Assembly (NCBI GenBank): GCA_028285495.1
Contig: JANQPB010000002.1
Coordinates: 1 to 62,550, forward strand
Direction of reading: 5' to 3'
Origin: Acidimicrobiales bacterium
GTDB taxonomy: Bacteria; Actinomycetota; Acidimicrobiia; Acidimicrobiales; SZUA-35
Length of the DNA: 62,550 bases
Positions 35,016-42,133 of this stretch are shown here, piece by piece. Each line of letters starts with the position of its first letter. Position 1 is the stretch's first letter. Below the pieces are notes generated by a model, which saw nothing but the letters and a program-made list of their open reading frames with translations, ran no database searches and was not told where the DNA came from. Made by a program: the position numbers and the translations under genes.

Positions 35016-35746
35016 CCGTCTACCTGGTCGGCGCCGGTCCCGGCGATCCCGGGCTGATCACCGTGACGGGGGCGCGGTTGCTCGCCCGGGCCGAGGTCGT
35101 GGTCCACGATCGCCTGGTCAGCCCCGAGATCCTCGAGCTGGCCCCGGACGGGTGCGAGCTGATCAGCGCGGCCAAGGAGCCACGCAAGCCGACGATGACC
35201 CAGGACGAGATCAATGCCCTGCTGGTCGAGCGGGGCGGCACGGGTCAGCTGGTGGTCCGGCTCAAGGGCGGCGACCCGTGTGTCTTCGCCCGAGGGGGTG
35301 AGGAGGCGGCGGCCCTGCAGGCGGCCGGCGTGCCGTTCGAGATCGTGCCCGGCATCACGTCGGCGATCGCCGCCCCGGCCTACGCCGGCATCCCGGTGAC
35401 GCTGCGCCACGAGGCGCTGTCGGTCACGATCGTCACCGGCCACGAGGACCCGGCGAGCGGGCGCACGGTCGACTGGGAGTCGATCGCCCGAACCGGAGGC
35501 ACGATCGTGGTGCTGATGGGAGCCGGCCGGGCGGCCAAGATCGCCGCCCGATTGATGGGCGGTGGGCTCGACCCGGCAACGCCGTCCGCCTGGGTCAACT
35601 GGGGCACCTACGAGCACCAGGAGGTCTGGCGGGGTCGCCTCGACGACCTCGGCGTCGAGCCGGTGCCGACGCCGTCGGTGCTGGTCGTCGGCACGGTGGC
35701 CGGCGTCGACGTCAGCTGGTTCGCCGGGCTCGCCGGCTCGTGCTAG
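35012..35746 (+). CDS. cobA: Uroporphyrinogen-III C-methyltransferase CobA (SUMT)
   Basis: The 244-residue enzyme adds methyl groups at C2 and C7 of uroporphyrinogen III to give precorrin-2. It starts at a GTG (TVYLVGAGPGDPGLITVTGA) and has VVHDRLVSPEIL, VRLKGGDPCVFARGGEEA, VPGITSAIAAPAYAGIPVT and VVLMGAGRAAKIAARL, all diagnostic for SUMT. The start overlaps the dehydrogenase stop. The 3' end overlaps the convergent pduO-type gene by 4 bases, so no terminator can lie between them. Confidence 0.96.
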   Translation: MTVYLVGAGPGDPGLITVTGARLLARAEVVVHDRLVSPEILELAPDGCELISAAKEPRKPTMTQDEINALLVERGGTGQLVVRLKGGDPCVFARGGEEAAALQAAGVPFEIVPGITSAIAAPAYAGIPVTLRHEALSVTIVTGHEDPASGRTVDWESIARTGGTIVVLMGAGRAAKIAARLMGGGLDPATPSAWVNWGTYEHQEVWRGRLDDLGVEPVPTPSVLVVGTVAGVDVSWFAGLAGSC

Positions 35747-36297
35747 CCGCCTCGGGACGGGTCCGAAGCCCGGCTCTCCAGGGCCGCGGGCTCCTGCCAC
35801 CGGGCCAGCGTCCAGAGCAGGTCCGAGAGCCGGTTGAGGTAGCGCAGCGCCTCGGACCCGTCGAGGTCGAGCGACACGACCTCGCGCTCGGCCCGGCGTG
35901 CCACCGTTCTGGCGTGGTCGAGCGCAGCCGACACGGGGGAGCCGCCGGGGATGACGAACTGGGTCGGCGGCGCGAAGCGCTCGCTGACGTCGTCGATCAG
36001 CCGTTCGAGCTCCGAGACCATGTCGGCGGTCACCAGGCTCGTGCCGGCGGTGAGCTTCGCCCGGTTGGCCGGCAGCGTCGCCAGCTCGGCCATGGCCACG
36101 TACAGGTGCCGGCAGATCGTGACCAGGATCTCGTCCAGCTCCTCGTCGTCGTTGGGGGGCCGTGCCAACCCGATCGCGGCCTGCGCCTCGTCGACCGCCC
36201 CGTAGGCGACGGGGTGGGGTGAGTCCTTCGCGACCCGACCGCCGAAGAACAACCCGGTGGTGCCGTCGTCTCCGGCCTTGGTGTAGACCTTCATCAC
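35743..36297 (-). CDS. PduO-type corrinoid adenosyltransferase
   Basis: The 184-residue protein has the PduO/MMAB start KVYTKAGDDGTTGLFFGG that binds ATP phosphates, then VDEAQAAIGLAR, FVIPGGSPVSAALDHARTV, ARRAER and LNRLSDLLWTLAR. These Arg, Asp and Asn residues form the ATP and corrinoid site in the family. It does the same reaction as CobO but is unrelated in fold, and often serves salvage or delivery to methylmalonyl-CoA mutase. Start may be the first or second Met (36297 or 36294). It runs against cobA. Confidence 0.93.
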   Translation of the reverse strand: MMKVYTKAGDDGTTGLFFGGRVAKDSPHPVAYGAVDEAQAAIGLARPPNDDEELDEILVTICRHLYVAMAELATLPANRAKLTAGTSLVTADMVSELERLIDDVSERFAPPTQFVIPGGSPVSAALDHARTVARRAEREVVSLDLDGSEALRYLNRLSDLLWTLARWQEPAALESRASDPSRGG

Positions 36298-36373
36298 GCC
36301 ACGCTACCTCGCCCTGCCCGGCCCCGATCGGGCACGATCGACGTCATCGAGCCGGCGACGACCGGTCGGGCGA

Positions 36374-37135
36374 TCAGGCGGCGAAGGTGGTCACCAGGTA
36401 GGCGACCTCGGCCCGGTAGACAGCGTCGATGTCGCCGCCGATGTCGCCGGCCGCCGTGATCGTCTCGTGCAGATCCCGCCTGGCCAGGGGCCAGCGATCG
36501 CCGAGCGCCTCCGCCCCGAGCACGAACGGGGCGCTGAAGCGCTCGAGTTGGGACACGAAGGCCTCGGGCGACTCGACGACGAGGGTGAACGACCGCTCGA
36601 CGACCTCGGCCTCGGGTCCGACGATCGCCCGGATGCCGGCGATCGTCTCGTGCCACGGCTCGGGCGCCTCCGGGAAGTACGGGCTGAGGGTCTGCCGCAG
36701 CTGACCGAACAGGCCGGTTGCGGCCCAGCTCGTGAACACGATCTGCCCGCCCGGTCGGGTGAGGCGCCGGCACTCGTCGAGTGCCGCGCCGGGGTCGGCG
36801 GCGAAGATCAGGCCGAACGTCGACGTGACGACGTCGGCCGACCGGTCGGGGAGGGGCACCGAGGCGACGTCGGCCTCGATCCAGGTGACGTCGAGGTCCC
36901 GAGCGGCGGCCCGCCTGGCCGCCTCGGCCAGCAGCTCCGGTGCGGCGTCGACCCCGACGACCGACCGGGCCCCCTCGCCGGCCAGGGCGATGGCGGTGAC
37001 CCCGGTGCCGGTGGCGAGATCGACGACGTCGAGGTCGGCGACGTCGAGCGAGGCCGCCAGGTCCCGGCCCGGCGCGCTCCACAACTCGCCGACGATGGCG
37101 TAGTCACCCAGCTGCCAGAACTCGCTCGGCTCCAC
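36374..37135 (-). CDS. Class I SAM-dependent methyltransferase
   Basis: The 253-residue protein has the SAM motif I VVDLATGTGVTAIALA (about 37-52), acidic residue VVGVDAAPELLAEA, then WIEADVASVPLPDRSADVV and LTRPGGQIVFTSWA, as in UbiE/methyltransferase-11 enzymes. The C-terminal half is typical of small-molecule methyltransferases but gives no substrate. A plausible Fur/Zur-type box lies 74-88 bases upstream between it and the divergent zinc sensor gene. A second, distantly similar methyltransferase sits at 55454, also beside transport genes. The nearby cobalamin genes may be unrelated. Confidence 0.82.
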   Translation of the reverse strand: MEPSEFWQLGDYAIVGELWSAPGRDLAASLDVADLDVVDLATGTGVTAIALAGEGARSVVGVDAAPELLAEAARRAAARDLDVTWIEADVASVPLPDRSADVVTSTFGLIFAADPGAALDECRRLTRPGGQIVFTSWAATGLFGQLRQTLSPYFPEAPEPWHETIAGIRAIVGPEAEVVERSFTLVVESPEAFVSQLERFSAPFVLGAEALGDRWPLARRDLHETITAAGDIGGDIDAVYRAEVAYLVTTFAA

Positions 37136-37208
37136 GGAGGCACCTCGTTCCCGTTCGCCCGCCGTCGGACCCGACCGACTCGAGGCTCCGGCCCGATCGT
37201 AGGTCGAG

Positions 37209-37223
37209 TGAGAATCGCTATCA
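37209..37223. promoter_or_regulatory. Weak Fur/Zur-type box 3
   Basis: TGAGAATCGCTATCA shares the TGAGAATC core with the other boxes but its right arm is degenerate. It lies between the divergent methyltransferase and zinc-sensor genes. Lower confidence than the boxes at 6526, 16834 and 40118. Confidence 0.35.
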
Positions 37224-37261
37224 ATCGGCCGGGCGGCCCCACTCGGATCGCCTGCGGGCGG

Positions 37262-37301
37262 TTGTGCTCAACGCATTAACACATTAGAATATGACTATAT
37301 G
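37262..37301 (+). promoter_or_regulatory. Promoter and possible operator of the ArsR/SmtB-like gene
   Basis: TTGTGC (37262-37267) and TAGAAT (37285-37290) are separated by 17 bases. ATATGACTATAT (37289-37300) is an imperfect inverted repeat that overlaps the -10 end and the start codon. AT-rich inverted repeats at this place are usual for ArsR/SmtB repressors, so autoregulation is likely. This is the most AT-rich patch in its surroundings. Confidence 0.55.
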
Positions 37302-37589
37302 TCGGACATCGACGCCGCAGCCGAGCTCCTCAAGGCCTTCGCCCATCCCCTGCGCTTGGCGATCGTGCTCGAGATCGAGCAGGGGGGCGAGCGCTGCGTC
37401 CACGACCTGACCGACACGCTCGATGCGAGCCAGCCCCTGATCTCCCAGCACCTCAGGATCCTCCGCCAGGCCGGCGTGCTGACCGGCCGGCGCCGAGGGC
37501 GGGAGATCGCCTACTCCATCGCCGACCACCACGTCACCCACATCGCGCTCGACGCGATCGAGCACGCAAAGGAAAGGAACCCCCGATGA
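37299..37589 (+). CDS. ArsR/SmtB-family repressor with an alpha-5 zinc site
   Basis: The 96-residue winged-helix protein has the recognition helix in ASQPLISQHLRILRQAGV (43-60). The last helix carries D76-x-H78 and H89-x-x-E92, which matches in residue and spacing the alpha-5 zinc site of SmtB and CzrA (D, H at +2, H at +13, E at +16). The alpha-3 CVCDL site of arsenic/cadmium sensors is replaced by CVHDL. It should therefore release DNA when zinc (or cobalt) is high. The gene overlaps the His-rich protein gene (ATGA). Confidence 0.88.
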   Translation: MSDIDAAAELLKAFAHPLRLAIVLEIEQGGERCVHDLTDTLDASQPLISQHLRILRQAGVLTGRRRGREIAYSIADHHVTHIALDAIEHAKERNPR

Positions 37590-37879
37590 GCACCTGCACC
37601 ACTCACGTCGACCACCCCCACACCCACGGCCCCGACTGCGGGCACGTCGCCGTCGTCCACGGCGACCACACCGACTACATCCACGACGGTCACGCCCATC
37701 GTGAGCACGACGGCCACTGGGACGAGTGCGAGCTGCCCCACGTCGTCGCCGAGGACCACGGCGATCACCTCCACGGTCCTGACTGCGGCCACGAGACCAT
37801 CCAGCACGGCGACCACGTCGACTACCTCCACGATGGCCATCGCCACGCCGCTCACGGCGATCACTACGACGAGCACTAG
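37586..37879 (+). CDS. His-rich metal-binding protein with two internal repeats
   Basis: The 97-residue protein is about one quarter His, with only four or five Cys. Two repeats are plain: HGPDCGHVAVVHGDHTDYIH at about residues 13-32 and HGPDCGHETIQHGDHVDYLH at about 63-82, each followed by DGHxH. There is no signal peptide, so it is cytoplasmic. Translation is coupled to the zinc sensor by an ATGA overlap. A zinc store or chaperone produced when the sensor lets go is the simplest reading. Similar HGPDCGH/HGDHVDYLHDGH proteins of unknown exact function occur in other bacteria (from memory). Confidence 0.8.
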   Translation: MSTCTTHVDHPHTHGPDCGHVAVVHGDHTDYIHDGHAHREHDGHWDECELPHVVAEDHGDHLHGPDCGHETIQHGDHVDYLHDGHRHAAHGDHYDEH

Positions 37880-37942
37880 GCTGCCCCTCCGGCACCGCCT
37901 GTCGGCGCCGGATCGGAGCCGGATCGGCCCGTTCGCCCTGAT

Positions 37943-37963
37943 TGGGAACAGGTCTCATTCCCA
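37943..37963. promoter_or_regulatory. Inverted repeat TGGGAA-N9-TTCCCA (Fur/Zur-type box 4)
   Basis: The arms are perfect. Within it GAACAGGTCTCATTC matches the reverse complement of the box at 40118 at 12 of 15 positions. It ends 14 bases before the ATG of the orphan ABC ATPase, so binding would block its transcription. Confidence 0.5.
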
Positions 37964-37977
37964 TCTAGGCTGATGCG

Positions 37978-38769
37978 ATGTTCGGCCGGCGCACGCCACG
38001 CTCCCAGCCCGACGCGGCCCCGCTCGGCGGGGCCGCCGTCGCGCTCGACGGCGTCGAGGTCCGGCGGGGTCGCCGGGTCGCGCTGCGCGACGTCAGCTTT
38101 GCCATCGAGCCGGGCACGCTGACCGCCGTCATCGGCCCGAACGGTGCCGGCAAGTCGAGCCTGTTCGGCGCATTGAGCGGCCGCCTGCGGCCGAGCACCG
38201 GCACCATCCGGGTGCAGGGACCGGTCGCTGAGGTGCTCCAGACCACCGACATCGACGACCAGCTCCGGTTGACCGTCGACGACGTCGTCCGGCTCGGCCG
38301 CTACCAGACGAGAGGTCTCCTCCGCCCGATGAGGGCCGCCGATCGGGCCCTCCTCGACGAGGCGCTCGCGGCCACCGACCTGCTCGACCTGCGGCGTCGC
38401 CCCATCAACCAGCTCTCCGGCGGCCAGCGGCAGCGGGCCTTCGTGGCCCAGGGCCTGGCCCAGCGGGCGCCGATCCTGCTGCTCGACGAGCCGACGGCCG
38501 GACTCGATCGGCGCTCGCAGCGCCAGGTCCTCGACCTCATGCGGGCCGAGGCGGAGCGGGGCACGACGGTGCTCTTCGCCACCCACGATCTCGAACAGGC
38601 CGATCACGCCGACAACCTGATCGTCCTGGCCTGTGCGTGCGTCTGTTGCGCACCGCCGGCGACGGCGCTCGCCGACCCTGCGGTGACCCGGCTGTTCGGT
38701 CCGGCCCCCCGCTTGGCCTGGAACGACGCGGTCGCATCGGAACCGGCAGCCCTCGCCGAGACCGCCTGA
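37978..38769 (+). CDS. Orphan metal-type ABC transporter ATPase with a Cys cluster
   Basis: The 263-residue protein has Walker A GPNGAGKSS, signature QLSGGQRQRAF, Walker B ILLLDEPTAGLD and H-loop FATHDLEQA. The spacing and GLDRRSQRQVLDLM resemble the ZnuC/MntB group. After the H-loop, where these ATPases normally read DRVLLLNRR or similar, this one has NLIVLACACVCCAPP: four Cys in six residues. Such a cluster could bind metal and regulate the pump (inference). No permease or binding protein is adjacent, so partners must be elsewhere. An inverted-repeat box sits just upstream. Confidence 0.82.
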   Translation: MFGRRTPRSQPDAAPLGGAAVALDGVEVRRGRRVALRDVSFAIEPGTLTAVIGPNGAGKSSLFGALSGRLRPSTGTIRVQGPVAEVLQTTDIDDQLRLTVDDVVRLGRYQTRGLLRPMRAADRALLDEALAATDLLDLRRRPINQLSGGQRQRAFVAQGLAQRAPILLLDEPTAGLDRRSQRQVLDLMRAEAERGTTVLFATHDLEQADHADNLIVLACACVCCAPPATALADPAVTRLFGPAPRLAWNDAVASEPAALAETA

Positions 38770-38806
38770 CGTCGCTCCCCGGACGTCTGGCGTCGACGGG
38801 CCTCGC

Positions 38807-38841
38807 CGTCGCTCGGCCGGCAACGCCGCCGGTCGGCGACG
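38807..38841. terminator. Strong hairpin between convergent genes
   Basis: CGTCGCTCGGCCGGC and GCCGGTCGGCGACG pair almost completely around a 6-base loop. It lies between the ABC ATPase stop and the flavoprotein stop, so it can act as a bidirectional terminator. No T-run is present, as is common in high-GC actinobacteria. Confidence 0.5.
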
Positions 38842-38847
38842 CGGGGC

Positions 38848-40101
38848 TCAGCGCCGGCCGCTGCGGGGACCCGAGCGCTGCGGGGGTGGTGGCACGGGCA
38901 CGACCGACCGGTGCTGCAGGTCGACACCCGTGAGCGCCTGCGTGATCCGCATCGCCGCCCGCTGGGCGCCCCACAGGTTCCCGGCGGCCGGGCCAAGGGT
39001 GAGCATGGCCAGGCGACCCATCACGTGGACCGGGTGGGGGCCGAGCCGCAGGTTCTCGTCGGTGACGGGGAGACCGCCGACCGCCGGGGCGTCGGCGACG
39101 AGCCCGGCCAGGCACCGGGCGGCCCCGATGTCCGGGGTGGTTCCGGTGGCCAGCCAGACGTGGTCGGCCAGCAGCGTCGTCTGATCGTCGAGGGCGAGCA
39201 CGCACGATCCGTCTGGACCGACGTCGGCCGCCCGGATGTGACGACCCTCGTTGCGGGTGAGGTGCCCGCGATCGGCCAGCGCATCCAGCTGGGTCCGCAT
39301 CCACGGCGGGATGGTCCCGCCGCCCCGTGCGTCCAGCGCCGTGCGGAGCCGGTTCGCCGGGTCGTCGTCGTTGTCGAAGGCGTGCAGGAAGCGCGGGCCG
39401 AGCCAGCCGGGGTCGGTGTCGAAGTCCCGCGTCTCGAGCGCTCGCCTGGTCACGAGCTGCACGTCGGCACCGCGGGACGCCGCCCCGCAGGCGAGGTGGG
39501 CTGCGGTGAGCCCCCCGCCGACGACGACCACCCGCCGTCCACCCAGATCGGGCGTCGCCCGAAGATCGACGTCGCTCCCGTAGGCGATCAGGCCCGGCCG
39601 GCTGCCGAGGAGCGGCCAGACCCAGTCGGGGATAGAGCGCCGGTGGGGGTTGGTCGCCACCACGAGGTGGTCGGCCCGGATCTCGGTCCCGTCGGCCAGG
39701 ATCCGCAGGCCCCGACCCTCGCGGCGAACGTCCTCGACCCGGCCGGCGAGCGGCGCAGCCAGCCTGCCGGCGGCGACGAGCTCGTGGCAGAACGAACCGA
39801 ACGCCACGGCCGTCGGCGGGTCGTAGGGGAGGCCGGACCGCGGCAGGTGGCGCTCGGCCACGAAGTCGGACAGCTCGTAGGGGCCGGGGGCCGGGTGGTG
39901 CACGATCGGCGACCGGAGCGCGTCGATCTCGGCCCTGGCGAACTGCTCGTGCCATCCCGTCAGCCACTCGCCCGACGGGTCGACGGTCACGACATCCAGA
40001 TCGGGGTCGGCCCGGCGGAGGTGGATGGCGGCTGCGAGCCCGTGGGGTCCGGCCCCGAGGATGCAGACCTTCTTCGCTGCGATGGTCGGCGACGTCGACA
40101 T
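38848..40101 (-). CDS. FAD/NAD(P)-binding oxidoreductase (SidA/PvdA-like fold group)
   Basis: The 417-residue protein starts at the ATG at 40101 (MSTSPTIAAKKVCILGAGPH); an in-frame ATG at 40200 would span the regulatory box. It has an FAD site VCILGAGPHGLAAAIHLRR, the text WLTGWHEQFARAEIDALRS near the FAD, and a second Rossmann motif VVVVGGGLTAAHLACGAA. A later VWLATGTTPDIGAA resembles the ATGxxP of lysine/ornithine N-hydroxylases and flavin monooxygenases. The tail (VPVPPPPQRSGPRSGRR) is low-complexity. A sharp Fur/Zur-type box is 17 bases upstream, so metal limitation should induce it. A metallophore-modifying or metal-releasing redox role is inference. Confidence 0.8.
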   Translation of the reverse strand: MSTSPTIAAKKVCILGAGPHGLAAAIHLRRADPDLDVVTVDPSGEWLTGWHEQFARAEIDALRSPIVHHPAPGPYELSDFVAERHLPRSGLPYDPPTAVAFGSFCHELVAAGRLAAPLAGRVEDVRREGRGLRILADGTEIRADHLVVATNPHRRSIPDWVWPLLGSRPGLIAYGSDVDLRATPDLGGRRVVVVGGGLTAAHLACGAASRGADVQLVTRRALETRDFDTDPGWLGPRFLHAFDNDDDPANRLRTALDARGGGTIPPWMRTQLDALADRGHLTRNEGRHIRAADVGPDGSCVLALDDQTTLLADHVWLATGTTPDIGAARCLAGLVADAPAVGGLPVTDENLRLGPHPVHVMGRLAMLTLGPAAGNLWGAQRAAMRITQALTGVDLQHRSVVPVPPPPQRSGPRSGRR

Positions 40102-40117
40102 CCCCCGACCGTAGCAA

Positions 40118-40132
40118 GAATGAGAATCGTTC
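40118..40132. promoter_or_regulatory. Fur/Zur-type box 5
   Basis: GAATGAGAATCGTTC, arms GAATGA and TCGTTC around GAA. It is 17 bases upstream of the minus-strand flavoprotein and 145 bases upstream of the divergent ABC pair, so it may serve both. Best match to the motif shared by five sites. Confidence 0.65.
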
Positions 40133-40156
40133 CGAAATAGATCGAGCGGTCGCCAC

Positions 40157-40175
40157 CTGTTCACGGACTGTTCAC
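40157..40175. promoter_or_regulatory. Direct repeat CTGTTCAC-GGA-CTGTTCAC
   Basis: Two identical 8-base units start 11 bases apart, about one helical turn, in the divergent gap before the ABC pair. Candidate activator site for the plus-strand genes; no regulator is identified. Confidence 0.35.
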
Positions 40176-40276
40176 CATGCCTACCGTCCATCATGCGCAC
40201 GGCCTATCTATCGACGTGTCCTGTCGACTACGGTGGTCGTGACCAGCTCCGACAGCGACCAGGAGGCCGGTACGGC

Positions 40277-42124
40277 ATGGATGTGGTGGAGGAACGGGTA
40301 GACGCCGGGTCGGAGGAGGTGAACGAGCCAGGGCTCTGGACGATCATCTCCCCGGTCAACCGGGAGATCTACACGGGCATGGCGGTGTCACTGCTGAGCC
40401 TCGTCGCGTGGCTCGGCTCGATCATGCTGTTCCTGCCGATCGGCCGGGAAGTCATGGACGACGCTCCCGACTCGGGCCGGCTGTGGACGCTGTTCGGCAT
40501 CAGCCTCGGTCTGGTTGTCGTCTCGTTCGTCTGTCGGGTCCTGTCGTTCCGGATCTCCCACCTCGGCGCCTTCCGGCTCGAGCAGATCCTGCGAACGGAG
40601 CTGACCACCAGGCTGGCCCGGGTCCCGCTCGGGTACGTCGTCAACGCCGGCTCCGGGGCACTGAAGAAAGTGGTGCTCGACGACGTCCGGGCGTTGCACG
40701 CCTTCGTGGCCGACTCGACGCCGCTGTTCGCCAAGACCTTCGCAGCTCCGTTCTTCGGCGCGGTCCTGATGTTCGTCCTCGACTGGCGGCTGGCCCTGAT
40801 CTCACTCGCCCTGTTGCCGGTCGGCATGATCGGCATGTTCTTCGCCTTCCGCGACTACGACGTGGCCCGCAGGAAGGTCGACGACGCCAACGAGCGGATC
40901 AACGGCGTCATCAACGAGTACGTCCAGGGCATGCACGTCGTCCGCACGTTCGACGACGGCTCCGGTTCCTTCGAGCGCTACCGCGAAGCGCTCAGCGACG
41001 CGACGGCGACGCTGCGGGAGTGGACCGAGAAGTCGCAGGCCGGTGCCTTCATCGCCCGCACCCTGTTCGCGGCGCTGCCGACGGTCCTCGTGTTGCTCGC
41101 GGCCGGGATCCCGATGTACCGCAACGGCTCGCTCGAGCTGCCGATCCTGGTGATGTTCCTGCTGCTGGCCCCGACGGTGACCGAGTCGATCGTGCCGATC
41201 GTGTGGCTGCAGCAGCTGATCACCAACGCCGCCGCCTCGGTCAAGCGGATCGGCCAGCTCCGGGCCGTCGAGCTGATGCCGGAGGTGAGCGAGGGCACAC
41301 CGCCGGCCGACGCATCGGTCGAGCTCCGCAACGTCTCCTTCCGCTACGAGGGCCGAGACGACAACGCCCTCACCGGGGTCGACGTCGTCATCCCCGAGGG
41401 CACCGTGACCGCCCTCGTCGGCCCGTCCGGGGCCGGCAAGAGCACGATCGCCCAGCTCATCCCCCGGTTCTGGGACGTCGACGACGGCCAGGTGCTGGTC
41501 GGCGGCGTCGACATCAAGGAGATGACAAACGACCAGCTGATGAGCTCGGTCGCCTTCGTGTTCCAGAACCCCTTCCTGCTGAGCGACACGATCGCCGCCA
41601 ACATCCGGCTCGGCCGGCCCGACGCCAGCGACGCCGACATCGTCGCCGCGGCCAAGGCGGCCCAGGCCAACGACTTCATCCTCGAGGAGCTCCCCGACGG
41701 CTACGACACCGTGGTCAGCGAGCGGGGCTCCAGTCTGTCCGGTGGTCAGCGCCAGCGGATCACGATCGCCAGGGCCATCCTCCAGGACAGTCCGATCATC
41801 GTGCTCGACGAGGCGACGGCGTTCGCCGACCCGGACAACGAGGCCAAGATCCACCGGGCCCTGGCCGAGCTGGCCAGGGGCAAGACGCTGATCGTCGTCG
41901 CCCACCGCCTGTCGACCATCGTCGACGCCCACCAGATCGTGGTGCTCGACGGCGGCCGGGTCGTCGAGTCGGGCACCCACGAGCAGCTGGTGGCCAACGG
42001 TCAGCGCTACGCCAGCCTGTGGTCCCACTTCAACGAGGCCCAGGGCTGGGGCCTCCGCACCAGCGCAGACGAGCGCTCGCAGTCCGCACCGAGCGCCGCC
42101 GCCCAGACGACGTCGACGAGCTGA
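40277..42124 (+). CDS. ABC exporter-fold half-transporter, second YbtPQ-like pair, partner 1
   Basis: The 615-residue protein starts at the ATG at 40277 (AGGAGG ten bases upstream). The membrane domain (about residues 30-320) includes MAVSLLSLVAWLGSIMLFLP. The ATPase shows GPSGAGKST, SLSGGQRQRIT, IIVLDEATAFADPDNE and VVAHRLST. The DEATAFADPDNE form is the same variant as in the pair at 14979. It is 9 bases before its partner, and divergent from a flavoprotein under a Fur/Zur-type box. The neighbouring ECF transporter, on the other strand, suggests this pair is one part of a larger cofactor or metallophore uptake system. Confidence 0.85.
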   Translation: MDVVEERVDAGSEEVNEPGLWTIISPVNREIYTGMAVSLLSLVAWLGSIMLFLPIGREVMDDAPDSGRLWTLFGISLGLVVVSFVCRVLSFRISHLGAFRLEQILRTELTTRLARVPLGYVVNAGSGALKKVVLDDVRALHAFVADSTPLFAKTFAAPFFGAVLMFVLDWRLALISLALLPVGMIGMFFAFRDYDVARRKVDDANERINGVINEYVQGMHVVRTFDDGSGSFERYREALSDATATLREWTEKSQAGAFIARTLFAALPTVLVLLAAGIPMYRNGSLELPILVMFLLLAPTVTESIVPIVWLQQLITNAAASVKRIGQLRAVELMPEVSEGTPPADASVELRNVSFRYEGRDDNALTGVDVVIPEGTVTALVGPSGAGKSTIAQLIPRFWDVDDGQVLVGGVDIKEMTNDQLMSSVAFVFQNPFLLSDTIAANIRLGRPDASDADIVAAAKAAQANDFILEELPDGYDTVVSERGSSLSGGQRQRITIARAILQDSPIIVLDEATAFADPDNEAKIHRALAELARGKTLIVVAHRLSTIVDAHQIVVLDGGRVVESGTHEQLVANGQRYASLWSHFNEAQGWGLRTSADERSQSAPSAAAQTTSTS

Positions 42125-42133
42125 GGACCGGAC

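Noticed and set aside
37586..37879. His-rich protein as chance low-complexity frame
   Set aside because: Two well-kept repeats, an ATGA overlap with a zinc sensor gene and no competing frame support a real gene, so the rejection itself was rejected and the gene is annotated.
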